DNA of 14,022 nucleotides from CAYQZD01 sp964421875. GTDB taxonomy: Bacteria > Electryoneota > Tariuqbacteria > Tariuqbacterales > Tariuqbacteraceae. Where the stretch lies: assembly GCA_964421875.1 (NCBI GenBank), contig CAYQZD010000097.1, positions 1 to 14,022 of the forward strand, given 5' to 3'. Below are positions 1 to 6,880 of the stretch, one piece after another; position 1 is the first letter of the stretch, and the number at the start of each line of letters is the position of its first letter. A program made the translations under genes and the position numbers. The notes under the pieces were generated by a model, which was given only the letters and a program-made list of their open reading frames with translations, ran no database searches and was not told the origin of the DNA.

Positions 1-102
1 GTTATTTCCCCCTTTTTTAAAGGGGACGCCGTTATTTCCCCCTTTTTTAAAGGGGACGCCGTTATTTCCCCCTTTTTTAAAGGGGGATTAAGGGGGATTA
101 TA
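1..102. repeat. Tandem 30-bp CCCCCTTT/AAAGGGG hairpin repeat, three units
   Basis: Positions 1-30 and 31-60 are identical. A third unit (61-102) matches for its first 25 bases, then continues as AAAGGGGGATTAAGGGGG followed by ATTATATAA. Each unit starts GTTATTT and holds a short inverted repeat (CCCC.. with ..GGGG around an A/T centre). The third unit looks like the full-length form and matches the copies at 7304-7416; the first two are shortened. The array begins at the window edge and may extend further left. There are no unique spacers, so it is not a CRISPR array. Confidence 0.85.
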
Positions 103-114
103 TAAGCTCTGTAT

Positions 115-144
115 TTGCCTGAAAATTACTAAACTGGATATAAT
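115..144 (+). promoter_or_regulatory. Probable sigma70-type promoter of the RACo gene
   Basis: A perfect TATAAT lies at 139-144, with TTGCCT (4 of 6 matches to TTGACA) at 115-120 and an 18-base spacer. Transcription would start near 151, about 20 bases before the TTG start codon at 170. The promoter sits just after the hairpin repeats. This is pattern matching only. Confidence 0.55.
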
Positions 145-169
145 AAAACATCTTAAACATTCTTCAAAT

Positions 170-2002
170 TTGAAGGAAAGAACCTTCAATATCACCCTCC
201 TGCCCGAAGGGCGGGTCATCGATTGCGGTGCGGATGAATCGCTGCTTGAGGCGTTTCACCGGGCGGGAATACCCTTCGTCACCGACTGCGGCGGAGCGGG
301 GAAATGCGGCAGATGCGCGGTCAAGGTTTTATCCGGCGAATACACCTGCAAACCCCACCACCGCGGCGCGCTGGAAGAGGGCTGGACATTGGCTTGCTTG
401 ACCACGCCGGACAGCGGCCTCGAACTTTACCTCGCGCCGGACCGGGGGCGGGTTACGGTGTCGGTTTCGCCGGAGGAATTCGCCGCCGATTTTTCCGCGC
501 CTGCGGTATCGAGTCCGCTGGCGGCGGCGGTCGAAGTCGAAGTTCCCCCGGCCGACGAATCCGACAATTCATCGGACCTCAGCCGCGCCTCAAAAGCGCT
601 GGAGCGGGCGGGACATCCCGGAGTCGATTTCACTCTGGAGGCAGTCAGGAAACTGCCGGGGCAGTTGCGGGAAGCGGGAAGGATTGTCTGTTCGCTTGAC
701 AATCTTCACCGCCGCGTGTTCGACATTATCGACGGCGGCTTGCCGAAATACGGTTTGGCGGTCGATTTGGGGACGACTACGGTGGAGGCGTTACTGGTGA
801 ATCTGGATGCAGGGGAGCCCGTCGCGCGCGGTTCGACTTACAACCTGCAGATGTCCTACGGGTCGGACATAATTCACCGCATTATCGCCGCGGGGAAGAA
901 TCCGGAACGTCTGCGGGAATTCGCTCTGCTGTCGATTGAAGATATATTGAAGGAGATGTTGTATCGGACAAAGCTCAAGCGGCGGGATATTATCGCCGCC
1001 AGCGTCGCGGGGAACACCACGATGACGCACCTGCTGCTGGGAATCGACCCGGCAAACATCCGCCTGGCGCCCTATGTCCCGGTTGCAGTTACGTTTCCGC
1101 CTATGACAGCGCGGGAGATTGGCCTGAAGATTCACCCTGAGTCGCCGGTGTCGATTGCGCCGGGAGTCGCCAGTTATGTGGGCGGGGACATCGCCGCCGG
1201 GATGAGCGCGGTGGATTTCGCGGGGAAACTCACGCTGTATATCGATTTGGGCACCAACGGCGAAATCGCCTTAGGGGATGGGGAATGGTTCGCGGGATGC
1301 GCCTGCAGTTGCGGGCCCGCCTTCGAAGGGGGCGGAATCGGCTGCGGGATGCGCGCCGGAATCGGCGCGGCGGAGCGGGTGAAGGTTTTGCCGGGGGGGG
1401 AAGTGGAATTGGAAGTTATCGGCGGCGGAGAGGCGCGGGGGATTTGCGGCAGCGGGCTCATCGACATAATGGCGGGTCTGTTCCGGCAGCGAATTATCGA
1501 CGGGAAGGGGCGGTTCCGGGAAAACGCCGCTCCGGGGAAAATTATCCCTGTAGGAAGGCGGAAAGCGTTCCTCATCCCGGCGGGAGCGGGGCGGAACCTC
1601 AGCATAAGCGAGGCGGAAATCGACAATCTCATCCGCGCCAAGGGGGCGTTGATGGCGGGAGCGCGCTCGCTGCTGAAGGAGCTGTCGCTGGGAATCGAGG
1701 CGGTGGAACGGGTGTTGGTGGCGGGGAATTTCGGGCGGCATCTGGATATGGAGAACGCGGTTGCTATCGGCTTACTACCGGATTTGCCGCGGGAGCGGTT
1801 CGAATTCATCGGCAACGCCAGCCTGCGGGGGGCTTACCTGTCGCTGCTGTCGGGACCTTACCGGGAGCGCGCGTCGCGCCTCGCGGGGATGATGACCAAT
1901 ATCGAGCTGTCAACTTTGCCGGGCTACACCGATGAATTTGTGGCGGCGAGTTTTCTGCCGCATACGGATGGGGGATTGTTCCCATTGTCGGGGCGGGGAT
2001 GA
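170..2002 (+). CDS. RACo-type reductive activator of corrinoid proteins (2Fe-2S ferredoxin + ASKHA ATPase)
   Basis: 610 residues, usual for the family. An N-terminal plant-type 2Fe-2S ferredoxin domain has cysteines C40, C46, C49 and C76 (DCGGAGKCGRC, then WTLACL). A variable stretch and linker (about 100-190) precede a C-terminal ASKHA/DUF4445-type ATPase domain: nucleotide loops VDLGTTTVEA (about 198-207), VAGNTTMTHLLLG (279-291), YIDLGTNGEIALG (357-369), a cysteine/glycine-rich segment CSCGPAFEGGGIGCG (379-393), then ICGSGLID and VLVAGNFG. Family members use ATP to pass a low-potential electron to a Co(II) corrinoid protein and return it to Co(I), for methyltransferases or the corrinoid iron-sulfur protein; the enzyme is cytoplasmic. 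The start is TTG, the only plausible in-frame codon before the ferredoxin strand, and has no clear Shine-Dalgarno. No corrinoid protein or methyltransferase is adjacent, so the target is unknown. Confidence 0.93.
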   Translation: MKERTFNITLLPEGRVIDCGADESLLEAFHRAGIPFVTDCGGAGKCGRCAVKVLSGEYTCKPHHRGALEEGWTLACLTTPDSGLELYLAPDRGRVTVSVSPEEFAADFSAPAVSSPLAAAVEVEVPPADESDNSSDLSRASKALERAGHPGVDFTLEAVRKLPGQLREAGRIVCSLDNLHRRVFDIIDGGLPKYGLAVDLGTTTVEALLVNLDAGEPVARGSTYNLQMSYGSDIIHRIIAAGKNPERLREFALLSIEDILKEMLYRTKLKRRDIIAASVAGNTTMTHLLLGIDPANIRLAPYVPVAVTFPPMTAREIGLKIHPESPVSIAPGVASYVGGDIAAGMSAVDFAGKLTLYIDLGTNGEIALGDGEWFAGCACSCGPAFEGGGIGCGMRAGIGAAERVKVLPGGEVELEVIGGGEARGICGSGLIDIMAGLFRQRIIDGKGRFRENAAPGKIIPVGRRKAFLIPAGAGRNLSISEAEIDNLIRAKGALMAGARSLLKELSLGIEAVERVLVAGNFGRHLDMENAVAIGLLPDLPRERFEFIGNASLRGAYLSLLSGPYRERASRLAGMMTNIELSTLPGYTDEFVAASFLPHTDGGLFPLSGRG

Positions 2003-2094
2003 GAAAAAAATCCTCCGATGTGCCCTCCGTCACCTCTGCGTTGAAACAGTATGGTTAAATTAAAGCAAAACAGTATTAAGCGCAGAGGTTTATC

Positions 2095-2172
2095 TTGATA
2101 GTTACGGTTTTAATCGCGCTGACAGTCCCCCTCACCGCCGTGTTCGTGGCGTCTATGGTGCGCAAGACTTAA
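2095..2172 (+). CDS. Possible 25-residue single-span membrane peptide
   Basis: Reading TTG at 2095 as start gives a peptide beginning MIVTVLIALTVPLTAVFVAS and ending MVRKT, with a TAA stop. It would be one hydrophobic segment followed by a basic tail, the pattern of bacterial small membrane proteins (N-out/C-in by the positive-inside rule). AGAGG at 2084-2088 lies 6 bases before the TTG. It is followed by two hairpins, the second a strong terminator, so this would be the last gene of a transcript, possibly read through from RACo. I recognise no family. The region also resembles an intergenic repeat, so the ORF may be chance; conservation is unknown. Confidence 0.3.
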   Translation: MIVTVLIALTVPLTAVFVASMVRKT

Positions 2173-2213
2173 GGGACGATTTTATATAACCATTACCCTC
2201 CGAACGGGAGGGC

Positions 2214-2246
2214 AAAAGCGGGCGAAATGTCCGCTTTTTTGTTTTT
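2214..2246 (+). terminator. Intrinsic terminator after RACo gene / tiny ORF
   Basis: A 10-bp stem, AAAAGCGGGC (2214-2223) with GTCCGCTTTT (2229-2238) including one G-U pair, has loop GAAAT and is followed by a T-rich tract (TTTTTTGTTTTT overlapping the stem end). A second hairpin (2196-2212) sits just upstream. On the minus strand the T-tract is only four bases, so it works mainly for the plus strand. Confidence 0.85.
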
Positions 2247-2315
2247 CGGTTCGAGATGTAGAATGCGATTATTTGAAGTGTATAGGTAAGTAAGTAGGCG
2301 AGAGATTCGTCACGC

Positions 2316-2528
2316 CTATTTAAAATGGACAATATAGAAACCGTCTTTTGACGCAGAAGGTTTGATTCTACACTCTTTTAGAGGAGGATTAAGACCATAC
2401 ACAGATTTTGTCTTAACGCCAAAGGACTTAAGTTCTTCTTCTAGTTTATCAAAACTACTAACTAGAGAAGAGTCAACTTTGGGGTTTCTCTCCAAAATCT
2501 CACCTTTGTTAAGGGATGTCTTTTCCAT
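2316..2528 (-). CDS. Small hypothetical protein coupled to SDH-type protease
   Basis: 70 residues, beginning MEKTSLNKGEILERNPKVD and ending GFYIVHFK; charged and soluble, with no membrane segment, signal peptide or cysteine cluster apart from one Cys. Its ATG lies two bases after the TAA of the protease gene, so the two are almost certainly co-transcribed and translationally coupled. The low GC content matches the protease gene and differs from the surroundings. I recognise no domain. The residues EEELKSFGVKTKSVYGLNPP look like a compact alpha/beta fold. A substrate adaptor, inhibitor or partner of the protease is a guess from position only. Confidence 0.7.
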   Translation of the reverse strand: MEKTSLNKGEILERNPKVDSSLVSSFDKLEEELKSFGVKTKSVYGLNPPLKECRIKPSASKDGFYIVHFK

Positions 2529-2530
2529 TG

Positions 2531-3385
2531 TTAGAAGAACTTTCTTGTATGAATGAAAGCAGGAAAATTCTGCCTATTAATATAATCTTTTAGTAAATCG
2601 AAGTACTCATCTATAACATTTGTCAGTCCTTCAATCGCGTGGTAATCCTCGATTTTTAATCTGACTTCCTCAATTAGAGTATACATATCTATACTTCTTC
2701 CATGAGAATGCCAATGATCACTATCACTTAACAGGTCTGCTATTTCTTCCGCTCTTTCCCTTTTAAACTCATCTGTTACTTCAATTCTTCTGGATTCAGT
2801 TTTATCCCATTTTTTAAATTTATATCTACAAAGCCATTTAACTATCAATTCCTGTGTTAACGCTTTAGCTTGTTCATACTGATATAATTCACCCAAATCC
2901 ATTTTTGTCAATAGTGCATATTCTGCAGAAGTTAATTGACCTGTCTGAGATTTTTCTTTGAGTTTTTCAAATTGATTTAAGTATGAAAGAGCCGGCACTA
3001 ATCTCTCATCCTTTATTACCTGAGGGTCAATTGGTCCAAGGCAAGCAAAATAATTCATTAGAATTCTATCACCAGAAAGTGCAAATACTGTGCCTGCAGA
3101 CATTGCTCTGTTAGGGATAATAAATACAACCTCTTTATAAAACCTTCTTACAATTTGGACAATTCTCTCGGCAACTTCAATTAGTCCTCCATCTGTTTCT
3201 AAAATAATACCAAGTGTTTCATTCTTATTCTTGGGTTCAATTTCCTCGATGGCTTTTTTGACTTGAGCATCTAGCGGTGGGATAATTAGACTTACAATAG
3301 TCAATATATCCAGTTTGAGGGTTTCTTCGATTTTATGTAAATGCTCATTGAGTTGTGTCCGGATATAATTATCCAGTGGCTGCAA
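2531..3385 (-). CDS. SDH-type serine protease (ClpP/crotonase fold, SppA-like)
   Basis: 284 residues. The core (about 55-125) matches the Clp-fold serine proteases called serine dehydrogenase proteinases: GIILETDGGLIEVAERIV (about 59-76) with the paired glycines, then IIPNRAMSAGTVFALSGD, where S96 in AMSAGT is the expected nucleophile, and ACLGPIDPQ (114-122). The alpha-helical C-terminal half ends with HWHSHGRSID (225-234), a histidine-rich motif typical of the C-terminal part of this family. There is no signal peptide or clear transmembrane segment, so it is cytoplasmic or peripheral. The start is TTG (3385) with GGAGG eight bases upstream. A promoter lies upstream and the 70-residue gene follows. 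The gene is clearly AT-rich compared with its neighbours, suggesting separate acquisition. Substrate unknown. Confidence 0.85.
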   Translation of the reverse strand: MQPLDNYIRTQLNEHLHKIEETLKLDILTIVSLIIPPLDAQVKKAIEEIEPKNKNETLGIILETDGGLIEVAERIVQIVRRFYKEVVFIIPNRAMSAGTVFALSGDRILMNYFACLGPIDPQVIKDERLVPALSYLNQFEKLKEKSQTGQLTSAEYALLTKMDLGELYQYEQAKALTQELIVKWLCRYKFKKWDKTESRRIEVTDEFKRERAEEIADLLSDSDHWHSHGRSIDMYTLIEEVRLKIEDYHAIEGLTNVIDEYFDLLKDYINRQNFPAFIHTRKFF

Positions 3386-3423
3386 TTGAAATTCCTCCAG
3401 TAAACATTTTGATTACTGGTTGT

Positions 3424-3453
3424 AATATACACACATTTTGTTGATTTTGTCAA
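3424..3453 (-). promoter_or_regulatory. Promoter of the SDH-protease islet
   Basis: On the minus strand a perfect TTGACA (3453-3448) is followed after 18 bases by TATATT (3429-3424). Transcription would start near 3417, some 30 bases before the TTG start. The islet therefore need not depend on transcription from the exporter operon upstream. Confidence 0.65.
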
Positions 3454-3515
3454 ATTCATTCACAGATTTTTTTAAATTCCTTTCTATAAATCGATTCATA
3501 AATCTCTCCCCCCCA

Positions 3516-4724
3516 TCACCACATCCCCCACCCGAACGACCACTTCAACCGCGCGTAATAAAGCTCCGAATTGTCGCCGAACTCCGTCCCGGCATCGCCG
3601 CCGTAGGTCATCGCGGAAACCGTGAGGTCGAGGTTGGTAATAACCGCCCACGTTACCGTCGGCCCCGCGTACCAGGAACCGTCGTAGGGATTGGCGATGC
3701 CGAAAATATCCGCCCTCACCAGCGGGTGCAGTTCCTGACCGATCTGGGCGAAGAGCGACAGCTTCGCGGGGGTGAGCCGCCGGTCGAGCAGCGCCTGGTA
3801 GAGGCGTAGCCCTCCGGCGTCTTTAGTGGTTCCGCGCTGGTTGTAGAGGATTGCGCCGTGAAGGTAGAAGGAGTTTTTGAAGGTGTAATCGCCTGAGACG
3901 CAGGCGGTCAGATTTTTTTTATAAAGGTATTGGCGGTGGAGGGGAGTCGAGTATGACTGAATGTCCGGTCTTAAATGCTTTCTTACGCTGTAGAGGATTT
4001 CCCCTCTGAAACCTCCTCCGGCGATGTCCCCCGCCCAGGCCGCTCCCAGCGCCTTTACGTCCTTGCCCAGCAATCCGCCCATCAGTATGAAGTCGTAGTC
4101 CCATTTATTGACTTTTGTCAGGAAAGCCACGGTAGCGTCTTCGGTCTCCTTGCGCGGTTCGACCGCGAATTCGAACTTGGAAGCGGGGCCGGTGTACCAT
4201 TGGAGCCTGAAAGCGTCGGTTCCGGGCTTCTCCTCGTTGTCGAAATCCAGGGGGGAGGAGGAGTTGAAGATGTCGATGGGATTCCAGACTAAATTAGTGC
4301 CCCAGGCGATGCGCTGCCGCCCCATCGTTAGTTGGACTTCGCCGATGAACAGGTCGAGCCAGGCGCGGTCGATGACGCTGGCGACCACCGCATTATCCTC
4401 TTCTATGAAAGTCTTGTCCCAATCGAAAAACGCCGCCTGCCCGAACACATCGGCGGCGGACAGAAGCTGGTTTGCATTGTCGCCGGTGAAGGCGCGGGTT
4501 TTGAATTCCAGCCCGAGGGTCGCCCAGTTGGAGGGGTACATCTTGAGGTTCTGCCGCGCGTGGAAAATGGCGTTGCGGTTCCATTCCTCGCCGCCGTAAT
4601 ACAACGGCTGCTGTTTCCAATAGACCGGCATCGCCTTGAAATAGCCCCGGATGTCCGTATCGCAAGCCGCCGCCGCAATCGCGGCAGCCGCGATAAGAGC
4701 TGTCGATAGAGTAAGGCGCCGCAT
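3516..4724 (-). CDS. Outer-membrane beta-barrel protein (DUF1302/porin-like), last gene of exporter operon
   Basis: About 402 residues: a signal peptide (RRLTLSTALIAAAAIAAAA), then alternating hydrophobic/polar strands with many Tyr/Trp and a C-terminal strand ending in Trp (LKWSFGWGMW), as in barrels inserted by BAM. The central motif GRQRIAWGTNLVWNPIDIF resembles the conserved GRQ..WG....NPID..N segment of DUF1302-like and related porin-type proteins. The upstream ATPase stop overlaps an ATG at 4730 (ATGA). GGAGG sits directly against that ATG but 6 bases before the second ATG at 4724, so 4724 is the better start; starting at 4730 adds Met-Ile. The residues AAAC could be read as a weak lipobox, but the barrel makes signal peptidase I cleavage more likely. 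Its place at the end of an ABC-exporter operon suggests the exit pore or receiver for the cargo. Strand count and family need a profile search. Confidence 0.75.
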   Translation of the reverse strand: MRRLTLSTALIAAAAIAAAACDTDIRGYFKAMPVYWKQQPLYYGGEEWNRNAIFHARQNLKMYPSNWATLGLEFKTRAFTGDNANQLLSAADVFGQAAFFDWDKTFIEEDNAVVASVIDRAWLDLFIGEVQLTMGRQRIAWGTNLVWNPIDIFNSSSPLDFDNEEKPGTDAFRLQWYTGPASKFEFAVEPRKETEDATVAFLTKVNKWDYDFILMGGLLGKDVKALGAAWAGDIAGGGFRGEILYSVRKHLRPDIQSYSTPLHRQYLYKKNLTACVSGDYTFKNSFYLHGAILYNQRGTTKDAGGLRLYQALLDRRLTPAKLSLFAQIGQELHPLVRADIFGIANPYDGSWYAGPTVTWAVITNLDLTVSAMTYGGDAGTEFGDNSELYYARLKWSFGWGMW

Positions 4725-4726
4725 TA

Positions 4727-5419
4727 TCATCCTCCGTTCTGCGCCTCATCGGAAAAGACTTTTCCATCCTCCAGGGTTACCACCCGCCGGGCGCGCTGCA
4801 CCACCCGCGCATCGTGGGTGGAGAAGATGAAGGTTATGCTCTTCGCCCGGTTGAGCCGCTCCATTATGTCCAGCAGGTTCCCGGCGGCAGTGGAATCGAG
4901 GTTGGCGGTGGGTTCGTCCGCCAGCACGAATTTGGGCAGTGAAGCCAGCGCCCGCGCCACCGCCACCCGTTGCTGCTGACCCCCGGAAAGTTCGGTGGGA
5001 CGGCGTTTCATATGTTCGCTTAATCCTACGGAATCAAGCAATTCCTTCGCCGCTTTACGGCGCTCCGCTTTGGCGCGTTTCTGCAGCAGCATAATGAATT
5101 CCACATTCTCGCGGGCGGTCAGCACCGGGATGAGGTTGTAAGCCTGAAAGACGAAGCCGATGTGGTTGAGGCGGAACTCAATCAGCTCCCCCCGCTTCAT
5201 CCGGGTGACGTCCTGCCCCTCGATGATGACCTGCCCCTCAGTGGGTTGGTCTAAGCCTCCGATGATGTTCAGCAGTGTGGTTTTGCCGGAGCCTGAGGGT
5301 CCTACGATGGTGGTGAACTCGCCCTGATCGAATTCGAGGCTGAGGTCCTTCAGCGCGGTTACCGGCACGCCGTGGTCGGAGTAGATTTTATCCACGTTCC
5401 GGACGGAAATGATGGGCAT
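4727..5419 (-). CDS. LolD/MacB-type ABC transporter ATPase
   Basis: 230 residues, the full length of a LolD/MacB-class nucleotide-binding subunit, with every motif present: Walker A GPSGSGKTT (40-48), Q-loop FQAYNLIPVL (Q92), signature LSGGQQQRVAVARALA (144-159), Walker B FVLADEP (164-170), D-loop NLDS (173-176) and switch histidine H202 in FSTHD. This class powers mechanotransmission by FtsX-type permeases with a large extracytoplasmic domain and usually does not move cargo through the membrane itself. The ATG is preceded by GGAG, and its TGA overlaps the ATG at 4730 of the barrel gene. It is separated by 133 bp from the permease gene upstream; that gap holds a hairpin and an octamer array. 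The two permeases probably form the heterodimer this ATPase serves, as LolC/LolE do with LolD. Confidence 0.95.
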   Translation of the reverse strand: MPIISVRNVDKIYSDHGVPVTALKDLSLEFDQGEFTTIVGPSGSGKTTLLNIIGGLDQPTEGQVIIEGQDVTRMKRGELIEFRLNHIGFVFQAYNLIPVLTARENVEFIMLLQKRAKAERRKAAKELLDSVGLSEHMKRRPTELSGGQQQRVAVARALASLPKFVLADEPTANLDSTAAGNLLDIMERLNRAKSITFIFSTHDARVVQRARRVVTLEDGKVFSDEAQNGG

Positions 5420-5461
5420 TTATATGTCTCCTAATCGTGTAATAAATCAATATATAGTCTT

Positions 5462-5493
5462 CAAGTCGGCAAGTCTGCAGGTCTGCAAGTCGA
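5462..5493. repeat. Octamer tandem repeat, AAGTCNGC type
   Basis: Four units of an 8-base period, seen as AAGTCGGC, AAGTCTGC, AGGTCTGC, AAGTCGAA, lie between the permease and ATPase genes. The same period and a CAAGT core recur at 13246-13283. It is not coding. Confidence 0.7.
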
Positions 5494-5501
5494 AAACATT
5501 G

Positions 5502-5529
5502 TGCCGCAGAGTCCCCGCACTCTGCGGCA
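5502..5529. repeat. Perfect 11-bp-arm hairpin inside operon
   Basis: TGCCGCAGAGT (5502-5512) pairs perfectly with ACTCTGCGGCA (5519-5529) around CCCCGC. It lies 23 bases past the permease stop codon on the minus strand. No T-run follows on the minus strand, so it is more likely an mRNA-stabilising or repeat-type hairpin than a terminator; transcription must pass it for the ATPase and barrel genes to be expressed from upstream. Confidence 0.75.
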
Positions 5530-5552
5530 TTCCCTGAATTCTTCGTCCCCCG

Positions 5553-6767
5553 TTAATAAGTCCTGATGGCTTCCACCGGATTCATCCGCACAGCCTTGAT
5601 TCCGGGGTAGATGGCGGCTATCAAGGCGGTAGCCGCCACAAGCAGGGCGGTCTTAAAGTACTCTGCCAGGGGGAGCACAGGGTAGAGAATCGCGCTCATC
5701 CCGAACGCTTCCATACCTTCGGATACAGCGGAAAGGTCGATTCCGGTCTTTTCCAATATGGCGACGGTAGGGATGGTTATCGCCACCCCCAAGATTCCTC
5801 CGATAAAGGTGAGTAATATGGTCTCCAGCACAATCATCGAAAATATCCTGCCCCCCTTCATTCCCAGCGCCATCACCACGCCTAATTCCCGCACCCGCTC
5901 CAGCACACTCATCAACATTGTGTTGGTGATGCCGAAAACCAGCGCTAACAGAATGAACACCAAATAGATGGCGAAGTAGAGCTCGCTGTTGTCGTTCATC
6001 ATTTCGAGTTCGGGGGCGAGGTCTCCCCAGCCGCTGATGTTGAGTTTGGGATAGTTCGATTTCAGAGCGGCTGCGGTGACTTCCAGACGCTCGACTTTTA
6101 CGAGGTTCAGGGCGATTTCGTGTATCCCGCCGTTCAATCCCAGCAGGCGGTCGATATCTTCCCGCTGGGTGAACACCGTCATCTCGTCAAACATTGAGTT
6201 GACGGTTTTATAGATACCCACGATTCTGAAAGCGCCGGCGTTGATGTCCCCCTGCCAGTCCTGGGCGGTGAGGACGATTTTATTTCCCAGCCTCACATCC
6301 AGCTTGTCCGCAAGCTTAGCGCCGACGACCACCGGATTGCGTTTCTTGGTCTCGAAGTATGTGCCTTCCTTTATCAGCGAATGGATAGAGGTCACCTTCG
6401 ATTCCATCGCCGGGTCGATTCCGTAGATTACGACTCCGGTTCCCGAGGAAGCTGAGCTGGCCATTCCCTGAACCACCGCTCGGCCGGCGGCGGCTTCGAC
6501 TTCAGGCTTCGCTGAGATTTCAGCCAGCGCAGCCTCACCGTCGTGGATGATCAAATCGACCTCTTTGTGGTCTAAAAATCCCGGCGCATGGATTTGGATG
6601 TGGGACAGGCTGGTGCTGAGGGCTGAATCGATAACCTGTACCAGCATCCCCATAGTCAAGGCCCCGGCGATCAGCCCCGCCCATAGACCGAAAGCGATGG
6701 CGCAGAGGATGACGGCGCTGCGTTTGCCGTTGCGCCAAATATTTCTCCAGGCGATAGTAAAAAGCAT
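5553..6767 (-). CDS. FtsX/MacB-type ABC transporter permease B (LolC/E-like)
   Basis: 404 residues with the LolC/E-MacB plan: short N-terminal amphipathic segment (LFTIAWRNIWRNGKRS), TM1 about 17-40, a large periplasmic MacB-like domain (about 45-260), then TM2 (262-285), TM3 (310-335) and TM4 (372-390), ending in the typical KAVRMNPVEAIRTY. The segment SVLERVRELGVVMALGMKG after TM2 is the cytoplasmic coupling region of FtsX-like domains. It aligns in plan and termini with permease A (7550-8767), so the pair probably forms a heterodimer. There is no evident Shine-Dalgarno before the ATG. Such permeases extract lipids or lipoproteins from the inner-membrane outer leaflet or drive periplasmic partners; the cargo here is unknown. 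Confidence 0.93.
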   Translation of the reverse strand: MLFTIAWRNIWRNGKRSAVILCAIAFGLWAGLIAGALTMGMLVQVIDSALSTSLSHIQIHAPGFLDHKEVDLIIHDGEAALAEISAKPEVEAAAGRAVVQGMASSASSGTGVVIYGIDPAMESKVTSIHSLIKEGTYFETKKRNPVVVGAKLADKLDVRLGNKIVLTAQDWQGDINAGAFRIVGIYKTVNSMFDEMTVFTQREDIDRLLGLNGGIHEIALNLVKVERLEVTAAALKSNYPKLNISGWGDLAPELEMMNDNSELYFAIYLVFILLALVFGITNTMLMSVLERVRELGVVMALGMKGGRIFSMIVLETILLTFIGGILGVAITIPTVAILEKTGIDLSAVSEGMEAFGMSAILYPVLPLAEYFKTALLVAATALIAAIYPGIKAVRMNPVEAIRTY

Positions 6768-6802
6768 AATAACTTTGGTTTAGAAAAGGATATAGAGATT
6801 CT

Positions 6803-6827
6803 GTAGGGCGGATCATTTAGATCCGCC
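6803..6827. repeat. GTAGG-type palindromic repeat
   Basis: GTAG is followed by arm GGCGGATC (6807-6814), loop ATTTA and arm GATCCGCC (6820-6827). Same layout and loop as the copy at 8807-8831, where the arms read GGCGGGTC/GACCCGCC. Confidence 0.85.
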
Positions 6828-6855
6828 TTTTGGTTATAATAGTCACGGTTCTGTT

Positions 6856-6880
6856 GTCGGCTTCAATTAAGCCGACTTAC
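6856..6880. repeat. GTAGG-type palindromic repeat, reverse orientation
   Basis: GTCGGCTT (6856-6863), loop CAATT and AAGCCGAC (6869-6876), then TTAC, the near complement of a GTAG start. It forms an inverted doublet with 6803-6827 and lies immediately after the stop codon of the 87-residue membrane gene. No T-run follows on the minus strand. Confidence 0.75.

Larger units (their letters stand above)
2003..2315. other. Gap between RACo gene and protease islet, structured
   Basis: It holds an inverted repeat (ACCTCTGCG 2032-2040 with CGCAGAGGT 2081-2089), a possible tiny ORF (2095-2172), a GC hairpin (CCCTCC 2196-2201 with GGAGGG 2207-2212) and an intrinsic terminator (2214-2246). The stretch 2247-2315 shows only a short stem, TAGGCG 2295-2300 with CGCCTA 2313-2318, which contains the stop codon of the minus-strand small gene and could help end that transcript, although no T-run follows. 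Confidence 0.6.

Noticed and set aside
1..90. CRISPR-like direct repeats at the left edge
   Set aside because: The 30-base units are directly abutting with no spacers and are hairpin repeats found elsewhere in the window.
1174..1935. Long open frames overlapping the RACo gene on both strands (213, 156 and 216 codons)
   Set aside because: They are shadows in GC-rich coding sequence, rich in Arg/Pro/Ala/Ser with no domain, while the RACo frame is fully supported by motifs.
4655..4730. Lipobox reading of the barrel protein signal (AAAC followed by Asp)
   Set aside because: The protein has a barrel-type C-terminus ending in Trp, and the lipobox lacks the usual Leu at -3; signal peptidase I cleavage is more likely.
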